Shown piece after piece: positions 28,587 to 38,953 of a stretch of DNA of 64,000 nucleotides. The position numbers and the translations under genes were made by a program. The notes beneath the pieces were generated by a model. That model was given only the letters and a program-made list of their open reading frames with translations. It was not told where the DNA came from and searched no databases. The stretch's first letter is position 1; each line of letters starts with the position of its first letter. Origin of the DNA: an uncultured Pelagibacteraceae bacterium (GTDB lineage: Bacteria > Pseudomonadota > Alphaproteobacteria > Pelagibacterales > AG-422-B15); assembly GCA_902578305.1 (NCBI GenBank), contig CACHCK010000001.1, positions 1 through 64,000 on the forward strand. The letters are read 5' to 3'.

Positions 28587-28812
28587 AATACCTGATGACA
28601 TAAAAAAACTTTCTTTTGAAAAAGCTATGAAAGAACTATCTCAGATTGTAGAAAATTTAGAGAGTGGAAACATTGATCTTGAAAAGTCTATTGAGTATTA
28701 TACGCGTGGATCGCAATTAAGAGCCCATTGCCAACAAAAATTAGACGATGCAGTTTTAAAACTTGAGGAAATCAAAGTGCTGCCAGATGGTAAAATATCT
28801 AAAAAAAAGTAA
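28579..28812 (+). CDS. xseB: Exodeoxyribonuclease VII small subunit
   Basis: 77 aa, standard size. The family signature is SFEKAMKELSQIVENLESGNIDLEKSIEYY followed by a helical C-terminus. With XseA, encoded elsewhere, it degrades single-stranded DNA. It overlaps the gene before it and directly abuts ispA (stop codon immediately followed by ATG). Confidence 0.93.
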   Translation: MTKIPDDIKKLSFEKAMKELSQIVENLESGNIDLEKSIEYYTRGSQLRAHCQQKLDDAVLKLEEIKVLPDGKISKKK

Positions 28813-29631
28813 ATGAAACATCAAATCATAAATAACGATTTGAAAAAATTTACCATTAAATTCAATAAATTTTTAAAAAAAAAACTTAGTAAAGATAAAA
28901 ATCTATTAAATCAAGCTATCCTGTATTCAATTAATACAGGAGGTAAAAGATTTAGACCATATTTAGTATATATTTTTGGTAAAGAATTGAATTTATCAAA
29001 TAGTGTTATTTTTAATTTAGCTTCAGCAATTGAGATGTTACATAATTATTCTCTTGTGCATGATGATTTACCATCTATGGACAACGATCAATTTAGAAGA
29101 GGAAAAAAAACAACACACTATAAATTCAATGAATATACTGCAATTCTCGCGGGATGTGCTTTATTGACAAAAGCATATCAAATTTTATCTAGTAGTTATT
29201 TTAAAATATCAGATAAGAAAAAAACAAAGTTGATTGAAGTAATGAGCAAAGTTTCAGGTGAAAAAGGACTTCTTTTAGGGCAATACTATGATTTGAGTTT
29301 AAAATCACCTACTGTAAGTGGGAGATTAGAATTAAACAAATTAAAAACTGCAAAATTAATGTCTTATTGCTGTCAAGCAGTTGCAATTTGTGCAAATAAA
29401 AATAAGAGTGTCGAAGATAGTATGAAAAAAATTGGAGAGTACATCGGAGAAATTTTTCAAATCAATGATGACATTGCAGATTTTCCAAGAATGTCAAAGG
29501 TAAATACTGAGATTTTACTAAATTACAAAAAAAAACTAGCTGAAAAGACGTTACAGAATTTGAAGAAAATTAAATTAAAGAAAAAAAAGACTTTGTTGCT
29601 TATTGATTTTTTAGTTGATCTAAAAGTTTAG
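28813..29631 (+). CDS. ispA: Short-chain polyprenyl (geranyl/farnesyl) diphosphate synthase
   Basis: Condenses isopentenyl and dimethylallyl diphosphate to C10-C15 products. 272 aa. The first Asp-rich motif is [20 protein letters not shown] near residue 77 and the second is NDDIADF near 218. [11 protein letters not shown] holds the basic substrate residues. The C-terminal part after the second motif is about 20-25 residues shorter than in E. coli IspA and lacks the usual GKD...K segment. It ends overlapping the convergent aroC by 4 bp. Possibly a lineage trait rather than damage, since the frame is intact. Confidence 0.85.
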   Translation: MKHQIINNDLKKFTIKFNKFLKKKLSKDKNLLNQAILYSINTGGKRFRPYLVYIFGKELNLSNSVIFNLASAIEMLHNYSLVHDDLPSMDNDQFRRGKKTTHYKFNEYTAILAGCALLTKAYQILSSSYFKISDKKKTKLIEVMSKVSGEKGLLLGQYYDLSLKSPTVSGRLELNKLKTAKLMSYCCQAVAICANKNKSVEDSMKKIGEYIGEIFQINDDIADFPRMSKVNTEILLNYKKKLAEKTLQNLKKIKLKKKKTLLLIDFLVDLKV

Positions 29632-30713
29632 CCACATTGCGCTCTATTGCGCAATATATGATCTGCTAAAACACACGCCATCATAGCCTCAGCAATTGGG
29701 ACAGCTCTCAAACCTACACATGGATCGTGACGACCTTTTGTTGAAATCGATGTATTTTGAAATTTATTGTTAATTGTTTTTTTTGCCTTCAAAATTGACG
29801 ACGTTGGTTTAATCGTTATTGATAAATTTAAATCCTGACCACTTGATATACCACCTAAGATTCCGCCAGAGTTATTAGAAGAAAAGATAATTTTTTTATT
29901 TTTATTAGCTCTTATTTCGTCGGAGTTTTCATCACCTGATAATTCAACAGCCTCATTGCCAGCTCCTATTTCAACACCTTTAACAGCGTTGATGCTCATC
30001 ATTGCACCTGCAAGGTCAGCATCTAATTTACCATATACTGGTTCTCCAAGTCCGGCGGGAACATTTTTAGCATTTACTAATAATTTTGCACCCAATGATG
30101 ATCCTTTTTTTCTAGTTTCATCTAGGTACTCTTCCCAAACTTTAACTATTTTTTTATCAGGACAGAAAAAAGAATTTTTCTTTACGTCATTCCAATTGAA
30201 ATTTCTTTGATTAATTGTGAGCTTTCCAACTTGTGTAACTGCACCTTGAATTAAAATATCTTTTTTTAATATATGTCCAATTACTTTTCTTGCGACAGCG
30301 CCAGCAGCTACTCTACTCGCAGTTTCTCTTGCGGAAGAACGACCTCCACCTCTATAATCCCTTATTCCATATTTCAAAAAATATGTTAGGTCAGCATGTC
30401 CAGGTCTAAATTTATTTTTTATATCGCTGTAGTCTTTTGATTTCTGATCTTTGTTCCAAATTAACAGCATTATCGGAGTTCCAGTTGTTTTTCCCTCAAA
30501 TACACCAGATAAAATTGAAACTTTATCATCTTCTCTTCTTTGTGTAACAAATCTATTTTTTCCTGGCTTTCTCATATCTAAATATTTCTGAATATCCTTG
30601 TCCTTAAGTGGTATTAGAGGAGGGCAGCCATCAATTATACATCCAATAGCTTCCCCATGAGATTCCCCCCATGTTGTAAATCGAAAATTTTTTCCAAAAG
30701 TATTAAATGACAT
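29628..30713 (-). CDS. aroC: Chorismate synthase
   Basis: Last step of the shikimate pathway, EPSP to chorismate, FMN-dependent. 361 aa. Motifs: [21 protein letters not shown] at the start, [14 protein letters not shown] near 105, [19 protein letters not shown] near 122, and the C-terminal [18 protein letters not shown]. It has normal length and is followed 9 bp upstream by ispB on the same strand. Confidence 0.96.
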   Translation of the reverse strand: MSFNTFGKNFRFTTWGESHGEAIGCIIDGCPPLIPLKDKDIQKYLDMRKPGKNRFVTQRREDDKVSILSGVFEGKTTGTPIMLLIWNKDQKSKDYSDIKNKFRPGHADLTYFLKYGIRDYRGGGRSSARETASRVAAGAVARKVIGHILKKDILIQGAVTQVGKLTINQRNFNWNDVKKNSFFCPDKKIVKVWEEYLDETRKKGSSLGAKLLVNAKNVPAGLGEPVYGKLDADLAGAMMSINAVKGVEIGAGNEAVELSGDENSDEIRANKNKKIIFSSNNSGGILGGISSGQDLNLSITIKPTSSILKAKKTINNKFQNTSISTKGRHDPCVGLRAVPIAEAMMACVLADHILRNRAQCG

Positions 30714-30722
30714 ATTTATTTT

Positions 30723-31703
30723 TTATTTGTCTCTGATTATTAAATGATCCACCAAATCATCAAGATACACTTTATATTTATTTCCTTCAAATTTATTAAT
30801 CTTAGTTTTGGCTTTTTCTGCATATTTTCCAACAAATTCGATTGAACTTTTATAAGTATTTGTTTTCTTCATCAGATCCAGAATTAGTGCCAGATCTTTT
30901 TTACTTCTTTTTCTCTTAAAAAATAGCTTGGCTATAATTTTTTTTGACTTTTTATCAGATTTTTTGAAACAATGAATGACTGGATATGTTACTTTACCCT
31001 CAAAAAAATCTTTCCCAACACTTTTACCCATTTTGCTCGAGTCACCAAAATAATCTAATACGTCATCAGATAACTGAAAGGCCATGCCAAAATTAAATCC
31101 AAAATCATTAAATATTTTTTGAGTTCTTGTATCTTGGTCAGTAATTATGGTTGGTAAGAAACAAGATATCCTAAAAAGCTCAGCAGTTTTAGCATCTATG
31201 ATAGATAAATACTTTTTTTCTGTTAAGTTAATATTTTGATTATTGCCTACGTCTTGTATTTGTCCTCTTGCTAAAATGAGTGATGTTTGGGATAATATCT
31301 CTAGTAATTTTAATGATTTATTTTTTACCATTAGCTTAAAAGCTCTACTTAACAGGTAATCTCCAACTAAAACACTTACTTTATTTCCCCATATTTGATT
31401 TGCGCTTAATTTTCCTCTTCTGATCTTTCCTGTATCAATTACATCATCATGCAACAAAGTGGCGTTATGAATAAACTCAATGCAGACAGCAAGTGTTACA
31501 TCCGCGTTACCTTTATAATTTAGCATTTTTGATACAATTAATGTAAGAAGGGGCCTTATTTTTTTTCCCTTAGCTTTAATGAGATGGCCTGCTGTTAAAG
31601 TAATTAATTTTTCTTCATCCTTGATGTTCTTACTGATTTCTCTTTCAACTCTCTTCAGAGAGCTTTTAAGTAAATTCGATAATGATTTTACTGGTGTATT
31701 CAC
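30723..31703 (-). CDS. ispB: Long-chain polyprenyl diphosphate synthase (octa-/decaprenyl)
   Basis: Makes the ubiquinone side chain. 326 aa. GKKIRPLLTLIVSKM, first Asp-rich motif LLHDDVIDTGKIRRGK near residue 85, second motif QLSDDVLDYFGDSSKMGKSVGKDFFEGK near 212, here with the full GKD segment missing from the ispA product. The chain length cannot be read from sequence. It is first in a two-gene operon with aroC. Confidence 0.9.
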   Translation of the reverse strand: MNTPVKSLSNLLKSSLKRVEREISKNIKDEEKLITLTAGHLIKAKGKKIRPLLTLIVSKMLNYKGNADVTLAVCIEFIHNATLLHDDVIDTGKIRRGKLSANQIWGNKVSVLVGDYLLSRAFKLMVKNKSLKLLEILSQTSLILARGQIQDVGNNQNINLTEKKYLSIIDAKTAELFRISCFLPTIITDQDTRTQKIFNDFGFNFGMAFQLSDDVLDYFGDSSKMGKSVGKDFFEGKVTYPVIHCFKKSDKKSKKIIAKLFFKRKRSKKDLALILDLMKKTNTYKSSIEFVGKYAEKAKTKINKFEGNKYKVYLDDLVDHLIIRDK

Positions 31704-31793
31704 TTATTAATTATGATTTTGTTTTATATTTAGATGTACTTATAATATAGTCTCATATAATTAAAAGTTATTGATTTCAGGCAAAAATTAAAA

Positions 31794-32600
31794 ATGAGCT
31801 TTATATCCTCTAAAACAAGAATAAATATAGTTGGCTTGCGAGGTGTTATTGGAGATCTCGGTAGATTTCAAAAGGGACTGACACTTGAGAATTGTGCCTC
31901 TATTCTAGATAAAGCTTTTAGCTTTAAAAAGCCATCTTTAGTAGTCATCAAGATCAACTCTCCAGGTGGTTCACCGGTTCAATCCGAGCTTATACACAAC
32001 CGTATAAGAAATTTATCGAAGAAAAACAATGTGAAAGTGATTACAATCGCGGAGGATGTTGCTGCCTCAGGAGGTTATATGCTGATGTGTGCAGGAGATA
32101 TTTTAATCGCCAATAAAAGTTCAATAGTCGGATCAATAGGAGTAATCAGTGCCTCTTTTGGATTCAAAAAATTAATTGATAAACTAGGCATTAAAAGGCG
32201 AGTTTTTACAAAAGGAGATAGAAAATCGTTTCTAGATCCATTTGAAGAAGTCTCTAAAAAAGACATAGATAAGCTGATCAAAGTTCAGGATAGCATATTT
32301 GAAAATTTCAAAGATTTAGTCTCAAAAAATAGAAAAAAGAAAATAGACCCAAAAAAAGTTTTTAATGGGGAGTTTTGGACAGGCGAACAAGCAAAAAAAC
32401 TTGGTTTAGTAGACTCGAATGAAGAACTAAACTCATACATTGAAAAACATTACGGAAAAAAATTAAAGATTAGGAACATAGAAGAAAAAAAATCATTCAT
32501 TAAAAATATTTTAAATAATCAGATTTCAAATAACGATATTGTTGACCGGCTTACAGAAGCTCTAAGGGAAAATTCATTCTGGAGTCGATATGGCCTCTAA
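31794..32600 (+). CDS. S49 family serine peptidase (SppA/SohB-like, short form)
   Basis: Likely degrades signal-peptide remnants or membrane-derived peptides. 268 aa, half the size of E. coli SppA. The catalytic Ser is in [13 protein letters not shown] (about residue 97) and the Lys in [14 protein letters not shown] (about 120). The N-terminus is not hydrophobic ([20 protein letters not shown]), so no signal peptide or anchor is seen. It overlaps the glycyl-tRNA synthetase gene by 11 bp. Confidence 0.85.
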   Translation: MSFISSKTRINIVGLRGVIGDLGRFQKGLTLENCASILDKAFSFKKPSLVVIKINSPGGSPVQSELIHNRIRNLSKKNNVKVITIAEDVAASGGYMLMCAGDILIANKSSIVGSIGVISASFGFKKLIDKLGIKRRVFTKGDRKSFLDPFEEVSKKDIDKLIKVQDSIFENFKDLVSKNRKKKIDPKKVFNGEFWTGEQAKKLGLVDSNEELNSYIEKHYGKKLKIRNIEEKKSFIKNILNNQISNNDIVDRLTEALRENSFWSRYGL

Positions 32601-33948
32601 AAACATGGAAGACCTCGTTTCATTATGTAAAAGACGGGGGTTTATTTTTCAATCAAGTGAAATTTATGGTGGCTTGCAAGGAATATATGATTATGGTCCA
32701 CTCGGAGTAGAATTAAAAAACAACCTTAAATCCTCTTGGTGGAAATCAATGATCTATGATCGAGATGACGTTGAAGGACTTGATGCATCTATTTTAACAA
32801 GTAGACACGTATTAAAATATTCAGGCCATGAAGATACTTTCTCTGATCCTTTAGTCGACTGTAGAAATTGCAAAAATAGATTTAGATCTGACCAGGCCAC
32901 GGATGGAAAATGTCCAGCATGTGGGTCTAGCGATCTAACTGAACCTCGACCATTTAATCTTATGTTTAAAACCACAGTTGGTCCTGTAGATGATGGCAGT
33001 AATTATGCTTACCTAAGACCTGAAACCGCACAGCAAATTTTTACAAATTTTAAAAATATATTGGACTCAACAAGTAAGACTATTCCTTTTGGAATCGCGC
33101 AGATAGGTAAAGCATTTAGAAATGAAGTCACTCCAGGCAAATTTATATTCAGAGTTAGAGAGTTTGAACAAATGGAATTAGAATTTTTTGTTGAACCAGG
33201 TAAAGATGATGAGTGGCATAAATATTGGGTAGACAAGAGGTATTCATGGTGGATTGATCAAGGCATATCTGAAAAAAGATTAAAAAAGCTAGATGTTGAA
33301 GACGCTGACCTATCTCACTATTCAAAAGCTACTGTAGATCTTATGTACGAATTTCCACATGGACTTGAAGAGTTAGAAGGTATAGCAAACAGAACTGATT
33401 TTGATCTTGGCTCTCACACTAAAAATCAAAATGACTTTAAAATATCCGCAGATGTAATGAAAAACAACCAATCAACAACGAAATTGAGTATTCAAAATTT
33501 AGAAAGTAAAGAATGGTACATCCCTTATGTTATAGAACCCTCCGCTGGTGTTGATCGAGGTGTATTTGCTCTACTCAATGAAGCTTACAAGGAGGAGGAT
33601 TTAGAAAACGGAAATAAAAGAATTGTGTTAAGTTTGAAACCTCATTTGTCTCCAATTAAAGCGGCCGTAATTCCTCTTAAAAGAAATAATGAGGATTTAG
33701 TCAATAAAGCAAGCAAGATTAAGAATGATCTTCAAGCACTAGGTATGGGAAGGGTCATTTTAGAAAACTCAGGAAATATTGGAAAAGGTTATAGACGTCA
33801 TGATGAGATTGGCACACCTATTTGTATAACAGTTGATTTTGAAACAATCGAAAATGATACAGTGACTATAAGAGATAGAGATACTATGTCACAAAAAAGA
33901 GTTTCATCTCAAGATTTAAAACACGAATATAAAAAAGTTTTTAATTAA
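32590..33948 (+). CDS. Glycyl-tRNA synthetase, homodimeric (alpha2) type
   Basis: Charges tRNA-Gly. 452 aa, one chain, of the class II alpha2 form found in archaea, eukaryotes and some bacteria, not the GlyQ/GlyS alpha2beta2 form. A Cys4 knuckle (CRNCKNRF...CPACGSS, residues 95-118) precedes the catalytic motifs [33 protein letters not shown] and [10 protein letters not shown]. The anticodon-binding domain begins near residue 350 ([11 protein letters not shown]). Enzyme identity is clear; the type is noted as a finding. Confidence 0.93.
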   Translation: MASKNMEDLVSLCKRRGFIFQSSEIYGGLQGIYDYGPLGVELKNNLKSSWWKSMIYDRDDVEGLDASILTSRHVLKYSGHEDTFSDPLVDCRNCKNRFRSDQATDGKCPACGSSDLTEPRPFNLMFKTTVGPVDDGSNYAYLRPETAQQIFTNFKNILDSTSKTIPFGIAQIGKAFRNEVTPGKFIFRVREFEQMELEFFVEPGKDDEWHKYWVDKRYSWWIDQGISEKRLKKLDVEDADLSHYSKATVDLMYEFPHGLEELEGIANRTDFDLGSHTKNQNDFKISADVMKNNQSTTKLSIQNLESKEWYIPYVIEPSAGVDRGVFALLNEAYKEEDLENGNKRIVLSLKPHLSPIKAAVIPLKRNNEDLVNKASKIKNDLQALGMGRVILENSGNIGKGYRRHDEIGTPICITVDFETIENDTVTIRDRDTMSQKRVSSQDLKHEYKKVFN

Positions 33949-34410
33949 TTATATATTTCTTCTCGGAAATTCTATTTTGCCAAATGGCCAAGAATTTTCT
34001 AACCATTTTTTAAATGTTTTGCCTAATTCATCCTCTAAGCCGCTATCAAGCAAATCTTGTCTTATCCAATAGTATGCTTGTACCTCATACTCAGGGTTAT
34101 CGGAGGGATAAATATAGCAACAACCAATTACATCTTTCCCTTCTTTTGTTGATAGAACTGTGTAAGCGAAAGAATGTCTAAGAGAAAATTCCACTTCATG
34201 CCATCCTAGATCGGCAAGATTTTCATCTAATGTCATTTCTTTTGGCCATTCACTATCGTCCATTAGTTTATATAGATGGTCTACACTTTTCATTACTGCC
34301 TCATAGTCTTTGTCGACATATTTTATTGTAAGTGGTCTTAAGATAAAATTTTTGGTTACTAATTCTGTAGGAACTTTAAAGCTATCTTTTACTATTGGAC
34401 GGCTGTACAT
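33949..34410 (-). CDS. GNAT-like acetyltransferase, function unknown
   Basis: 153 aa. The N-terminal LVTKNFILRPLTIKYVDKDYEAVM resembles the first strand and helices of RimJ/GNAT proteins, and KDVIGCCYIYPSDNPEYEVQAYYWIRQD the central beta strands. The acetyl-CoA binding loop is not clear, so the assignment is tentative. Directly adjacent to nadC with no gap (nadC stop, then ATG), so probably co-transcribed with nadABC. Confidence 0.5.
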   Translation of the reverse strand: MYSRPIVKDSFKVPTELVTKNFILRPLTIKYVDKDYEAVMKSVDHLYKLMDDSEWPKEMTLDENLADLGWHEVEFSLRHSFAYTVLSTKEGKDVIGCCYIYPSDNPEYEVQAYYWIRQDLLDSGLEDELGKTFKKWLENSWPFGKIEFPRRNI

Positions 34411-35250
34411 TTAAATTTCAAGTCCAAAATCAACGTTTTCAATGCTATGAGTAAGTTGTCCGATTGAAATTCTATCAACTTTTGTTTTCGCATAGGACTT
34501 AATATTTTTTAAATTAATATTTCCAGATGCCTCACAAAGAAACTTTTTTTTAACTATTTTTAAGCACTGAGAAATTTGTTTCTCAGACATATTATCGAGA
34601 AGTACAATATCTATTTTCTGATTTAAAATTTTTTTTAATTGTTTAATTGTGTCAATTTCTACTGTAATTTTCTTTTTTAATTTTGATCTACTAATTTTTT
34701 TTATATTCTCAACCAGTTCTTCTTTATTTCCAAGATGGTTATCTTTTATGAAATAAAAATCCGATAAAGTAGCCCTGTTTACATGCGCGCCACCAATTGT
34801 AAGAGCATATTTTTGTACCTGTCTCATCCCGGCAATTGTTTTTCTCGTTGAATAAATTTTAACTCCATAAGGTGCTGCAATATCAACAAATTTTCTTGTT
34901 TTTGTAGCAATACCAGACATGAACCCTAAAAAGTTTAAAGCTGTTCTCTCTGCAATTAATATACTTTGTGCATCACCATTTACGTCAATAATTTTATTCC
35001 CTTTAACTACTTTACTTCCATCTTTCTTTAGAACTTTTATTTTAATTTTACTATTGAGCGCTTTAAATGTCTGAACAGCAAACTCAGTTCCACAGACAAT
35101 TGCATTCTCTTTTGCGACTATAGAAGCTTTAAGTTTTGTTTTTTTGGAAATTAAAACTTTTGAAGTTATATCGCCATATTTACCAAAATCTTCTTTCAAA
35201 GCGATTTTGATTTTTTTCTTTATATCTTTTTTAGCTAACAAGTTTTTCAT
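34411..35250 (-). CDS. nadC: Quinolinate phosphoribosyltransferase (nicotinate-nucleotide pyrophosphorylase)
   Basis: Converts quinolinate and PRPP to nicotinate mononucleotide. 279 aa from the ATG at 35250 (MKNLLAKKDIK); the track start would extend far into nadB. Motifs: LKEDFGKYGDITSKVLI, AERTALNFLGFMSGIATKTR, STRKTIAGMRQVQKYAL, GGAHVNRATLSDFYFIKDNH and the C-terminal DRISIGQLTHS. It overlaps nadB by 20 bp at the end of the nadABC operon. Confidence 0.95.
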   Translation of the reverse strand: MKNLLAKKDIKKKIKIALKEDFGKYGDITSKVLISKKTKLKASIVAKENAIVCGTEFAVQTFKALNSKIKIKVLKKDGSKVVKGNKIIDVNGDAQSILIAERTALNFLGFMSGIATKTRKFVDIAAPYGVKIYSTRKTIAGMRQVQKYALTIGGAHVNRATLSDFYFIKDNHLGNKEELVENIKKISRSKLKKKITVEIDTIKQLKKILNQKIDIVLLDNMSEKQISQCLKIVKKKFLCEASGNINLKNIKSYAKTKVDRISIGQLTHSIENVDFGLEI

Positions 35251-36844
35251 CAACTTCTGATATAGAAGAATCCAAGATAGTTTTGATATAACCATCTATT
35301 TCTGAATATTTAATATCAAAATGCTTAATAAAATCTTCATCAGTATCTTGGTAATCAGATCTTAAATGACAACCTCGACTTTCTCTTCTTAAATAAGCGC
35401 CTATGATAATAAATTTGCTAACCAAAATCATATCATTAAGTTTAGCTGAAAGGCCTTTTGACTCTCTCTCAATTTTTAGTACATCATTTAGACCCCTAAT
35501 AATAGAATCCTTATTTCTAACAATTCCTAAATTTCTCATCATTGTAGACCTTAATTGCCATATATATTTTTTTGCTCTTATTTTATTTTTAGTTTTCTCT
35601 TTAAAAATTTTAATAAATTTAGAGCTAATATGAATATCCTTTTTAATATTCTTTTTATTTATTTCATTTGCAACAATCTTAGCAAATACAAGAGATTCTA
35701 ATAGTGAATTTGATGCAAGGCGATTTGCTCCATGAATACCAGTTGCAGCGACCTCTCCGCAGCACCAGAGCCCTTCAACAGAAGTCTGTCCTTTCAGATC
35801 AGTTTTTACTCCACCTATATGATAATGAGCGACAGGAATTATTGGCAGTAGGTCTCTTTCAGGATCTAAGTCTGCATTTTCACAATAGGACGAAACTTGA
35901 GGAAAACGAGCATTAAAATTACTACCCATATACCTGCAATCTAAAAATACTGAATTTCCTTTTTCAATTTGTTTGAATATATTTTGAGCAATAAGATCTC
36001 GTGGTGCCAACTCATTATCAGGATGAATACCAAACATAAACCTTTCTTCATCTTGATTTACAAGGTAAGCCCCTTCACCTCTAATCGCCTCAGTAGCCAA
36101 AGGAGTAGGGTCTAGGCCAAAATCAAGACCTGTTGGGTGAAATTGTACGAACTCCATGTCAGTAAGTGTCGCACCAGCATGAGATGCCAACGCCACGCCC
36201 TCTCCATAAGAACTTCGTGGGTTGGTCGTATTTGCAAAAATACCTCCTAAACCACCTGTCGCTAAAACTACATGTGAACTTTGGATAATTACATTACTGT
36301 CAGGAACATTATCGTCAGTAAATCTTCCAATTACTCCATAAATAGTATTTTTTTCAGTCATAATTCGATCAATTGAAACATTTTCTAAAACTGTTATGTG
36401 ATCACTTTTTTTTACTTTTTCAATTAAGCCGCGCATAATTTCAAGACCAGAACTATCACCTTTTGACCTTATGATTCTATTAAAGCTATGGGCACCTTCT
36501 AGTCCTAGGTTAAATGAACCATCTTCATTTTTATCAAAATTAACTCCGTATCCCTCTAAATCATCAATGATGCCTTTTGCATTATTTATAACTTCTTTAA
36601 TCGCATCGATATTCGCCAAGCCTTTTGCTGTAGTCAAAGTATCATTAATATGACTTTCATTACTGTCATCCTTTGAAACTGCCGCGGCAATCCCTCCTTG
36701 TGCCCAACTACTTGAGGTGTTAATTCCAAGTGAACTTTTAGTAATTACGCATACTTTTCTTGGCGCTAAATTGAGTGCAACAGTTAATCCCGCTACACCA
36801 CCACCCACTATTACAACATCAGGTCTATAAATAGAATCAGACAT
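35231..36844 (-). CDS. nadB: L-aspartate oxidase
   Basis: FAD enzyme making iminoaspartate for quinolinate synthesis. 537 aa. The dinucleotide motif is VVIVGGGVAGLTVALNLA, with TSSSWAQGGIAAAV near residue 45 and the active-site segment VQFHPTGLD near 240. GEVAATGIHGANRLASNSLLE near 365 is the succinate dehydrogenase/fumarate reductase-type signature. Its ATG overlaps the nadA stop by 1 bp (TAATG). Confidence 0.95.
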   Translation of the reverse strand: MSDSIYRPDVVIVGGGVAGLTVALNLAPRKVCVITKSSLGINTSSSWAQGGIAAAVSKDDSNESHINDTLTTAKGLANIDAIKEVINNAKGIIDDLEGYGVNFDKNEDGSFNLGLEGAHSFNRIIRSKGDSSGLEIMRGLIEKVKKSDHITVLENVSIDRIMTEKNTIYGVIGRFTDDNVPDSNVIIQSSHVVLATGGLGGIFANTTNPRSSYGEGVALASHAGATLTDMEFVQFHPTGLDFGLDPTPLATEAIRGEGAYLVNQDEERFMFGIHPDNELAPRDLIAQNIFKQIEKGNSVFLDCRYMGSNFNARFPQVSSYCENADLDPERDLLPIIPVAHYHIGGVKTDLKGQTSVEGLWCCGEVAATGIHGANRLASNSLLESLVFAKIVANEINKKNIKKDIHISSKFIKIFKEKTKNKIRAKKYIWQLRSTMMRNLGIVRNKDSIIRGLNDVLKIERESKGLSAKLNDMILVSKFIIIGAYLRRESRGCHLRSDYQDTDEDFIKHFDIKYSEIDGYIKTILDSSISEVDEKLVS

Positions 36845-37866
36845 TAGCTGCTTCTGCCAATTTCAAGCATACGATCAATGGAAAGACGGGCCCTATCAAT
36901 AATTGCCTTATCGACTAAAATTTGATGCTGGTTAAATCGTATTGCATCATAAATTTTTTTTAGAGAAATTCTTTTCATATGAGGACATAGATTACAAGGT
37001 CTGATAAATTCGACATTAGGATTTTCTATGGCAACATTATCACTCATCGAGCATTCCGTCACCATAATTACCTTTCCAGGTTGATTGTCTTTTACATAAT
37101 TACTCATTCCAGCCGTTGAGCCAGCGAAGTCACTTACCGCAATTACTTCAGGAGAACATTCAGGGTGAGCTAATACAACAATATCTTTGTGTTGTTTTTT
37201 ATATGCCATTATTTCATCGGCAGTAAATCTCTCATGAACCTCACATCGCCCTTTCCAAGAAATAATTTTCACATCTGTTTGAGCTGCGATATTTTTTGCA
37301 AGGTATTCATCAGGTAGAAATATAACTTTATCAACACCTAAAGATTCTACTACATGTTTTGCATTTCCTGATGTACAGCACACATCTGTCTCTGCTTTTA
37401 CATCAGCTGATGTGTTAACATATGTAACAACTGGTACGCCAGGATATTTTTGTTTTAATAATCTTATGTCTTCTGCGGTTATTGACTCAGATAAAGAACA
37501 TCCTGCACGCGTATCTGGAATTAAAACATTTTTGTTTGGACTAAGAATTTTTGCTGTTTCAGCCATAAAATGAACGCCACAAACTATTATTGTATCTGCT
37601 TCAGAGTCTCTTGCCTCATAAGCTAATTTTAATGAGTCACCAACGATGTCAGATACGCAGTGAAAGATTTCAGGTGTCTGGTAATTGTGAGTTAAAATTG
37701 CAATATTTTTTTCTTTTTTTAGTTTATTTATTTCATGTATGAGTGGAGCATGAAATGGCCACTCAACTTCAGGTATTATTTTCTCTACACCCTTATATAG
37801 ATGAGCCGTTGCATCTTTCACTTCAGAATTAAAATCTGATGGATATTGCAAATTTTCATTCAACAT
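36844..37866 (-). CDS. nadA: Quinolinate synthase (4Fe-4S)
   Basis: Condenses iminoaspartate with dihydroxyacetone phosphate to quinolinate. 340 aa. Cys ligands for the cluster are in [20 protein letters not shown] (about 112-150), AHPECSPEV and NLCPHMKR (about 300). The triose-phosphate region is [15 protein letters not shown]-like. It is first in the nadABC operon. Confidence 0.95.
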   Translation of the reverse strand: MLNENLQYPSDFNSEVKDATAHLYKGVEKIIPEVEWPFHAPLIHEINKLKKEKNIAILTHNYQTPEIFHCVSDIVGDSLKLAYEARDSEADTIIVCGVHFMAETAKILSPNKNVLIPDTRAGCSLSESITAEDIRLLKQKYPGVPVVTYVNTSADVKAETDVCCTSGNAKHVVESLGVDKVIFLPDEYLAKNIAAQTDVKIISWKGRCEVHERFTADEIMAYKKQHKDIVVLAHPECSPEVIAVSDFAGSTAGMSNYVKDNQPGKVIMVTECSMSDNVAIENPNVEFIRPCNLCPHMKRISLKKIYDAIRFNQHQILVDKAIIDRARLSIDRMLEIGRSS

Positions 37867-37956
37867 AATTATTTTTTAATATAGTTTAATATTACAATTA
37901 TAGTTAAATGTATATATTTCAACATATCAACAATTATAGGAAAAACATGGAAATCT

Positions 37957-38042
37957 GCCGTCGTGCTGGAATTGGTAGACAGGCTGGTTTGAGGGATCAG
38001 TGAACATAGTTCGTGAGAGTTCGAGTCTCTCCGACGGCACCA
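37957..38042 (+). tRNA. tRNA-Leu (anticodon GAG)
   Basis: 86 nt including CCA. Acceptor GCCGTCG pairs with CGACGGC. The anticodon stem CTGGT/ATCAG encloses loop TTGAGGG, giving anticodon GAG. A long class II variable arm (GAAC/GTTC) is present, as expected for Leu. T loop TTCGAGT. Confidence 0.95.
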
Positions 38043-38065
38043 TATGGTAAAAGGTACAGAATAAG

Positions 38066-38953
38066 ATGAAAATCCTTTTTATAGGACCCACGAGAATCGG
38101 GGATACCATTCTATCCACATCAATAATAAATTTCTATTTACAGAAATATGATGATTGTAGTTTTTCTGTAATCACGAGTCCATTTGCTAAAGACATATAC
38201 GTCAATATGCCAAGACTATCTAAAATTTTAGTTGTTAATAAAAAAAGATATGGTTTGCATTGGTTAGATATAATTAGATTCTCTTTTTTTAAAAGGTGGG
38301 ATCTTGTGATCGATTTAAGATCTTCAATTACATCTTATTTACTTGCTACCCGGACTAGAAAAATATTCAAAGGTAACAACAATTTTCATAAACTTGTACA
38401 GTTTAAAAAATTCTTAAATACTGATAAAGCAATAGTTCCAAAAGTTTGGTATGATACTGAAGTTAGCTCAAAAAGCTTAGTAAAAATTTCTAATAATCAA
38501 CGCATGATTGCTGTTGCACCTTATTCAAACTGGTCAAAAAAAGATTGGTCAATAAAAAAATACAAGACTTTACTTGAAAATGAATTTTTTAAAAATTACA
38601 CAATAATTTTAACTGGTATTTCGAATGACATTCGAAATAAAGAAGAGTTTGACGATTTCTTAAATTCATCAAGCCTTAAAATCATAAATTTGTTTGACTG
38701 GGGTAATCTTAGACATATGGTACCAATATTTGAAAAATGTGATTTTTTTATTGGCAGTGATAGTGGACTAATGCATCTATCGGCATCAGCTGGATGTAAA
38801 ACTTTTGCCCTTTTTGGACCCACAAACGACTTAGTGTATGGGCCATGGGGAAATAATACTGTGATTAAATCAAATAATGGTATGCTGGATCATGAACTTG
38901 AAAATTTATCTGTTGAGAAAGTTATAAATAGCATAAAAGAAACTCTGTCATGA
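38066..38953 (+). CDS. Glycosyltransferase family 9 (heptosyltransferase-like)
   Basis: Likely adds a heptose or related sugar to the LPS core. 295 aa. N-terminal IGPTRIGDTILSTSIINFY and the C-terminal nucleotide-sugar region IGSDSGLMHLSASAGCKTFALFGPT are GT9 hallmarks. It overlaps the dihydroorotase-like gene by 4 bp, an odd partner for an LPS gene. Exact acceptor unknown. Confidence 0.88.
   Translation: MKILFIGPTRIGDTILSTSIINFYLQKYDDCSFSVITSPFAKDIYVNMPRLSKILVVNKKRYGLHWLDIIRFSFFKRWDLVIDLRSSITSYLLATRTRKIFKGNNNFHKLVQFKKFLNTDKAIVPKVWYDTEVSSKSLVKISNNQRMIAVAPYSNWSKKDWSIKKYKTLLENEFFKNYTIILTGISNDIRNKEEFDDFLNSSSLKIINLFDWGNLRHMVPIFEKCDFFIGSDSGLMHLSASAGCKTFALFGPTNDLVYGPWGNNTVIKSNNGMLDHELENLSVEKVINSIKETLS

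Noticed and set aside
37927-38118. 63-aa minus-strand ORF containing SERLELSRT
   Set aside because: Antisense translation of tRNA-Leu and flanks.
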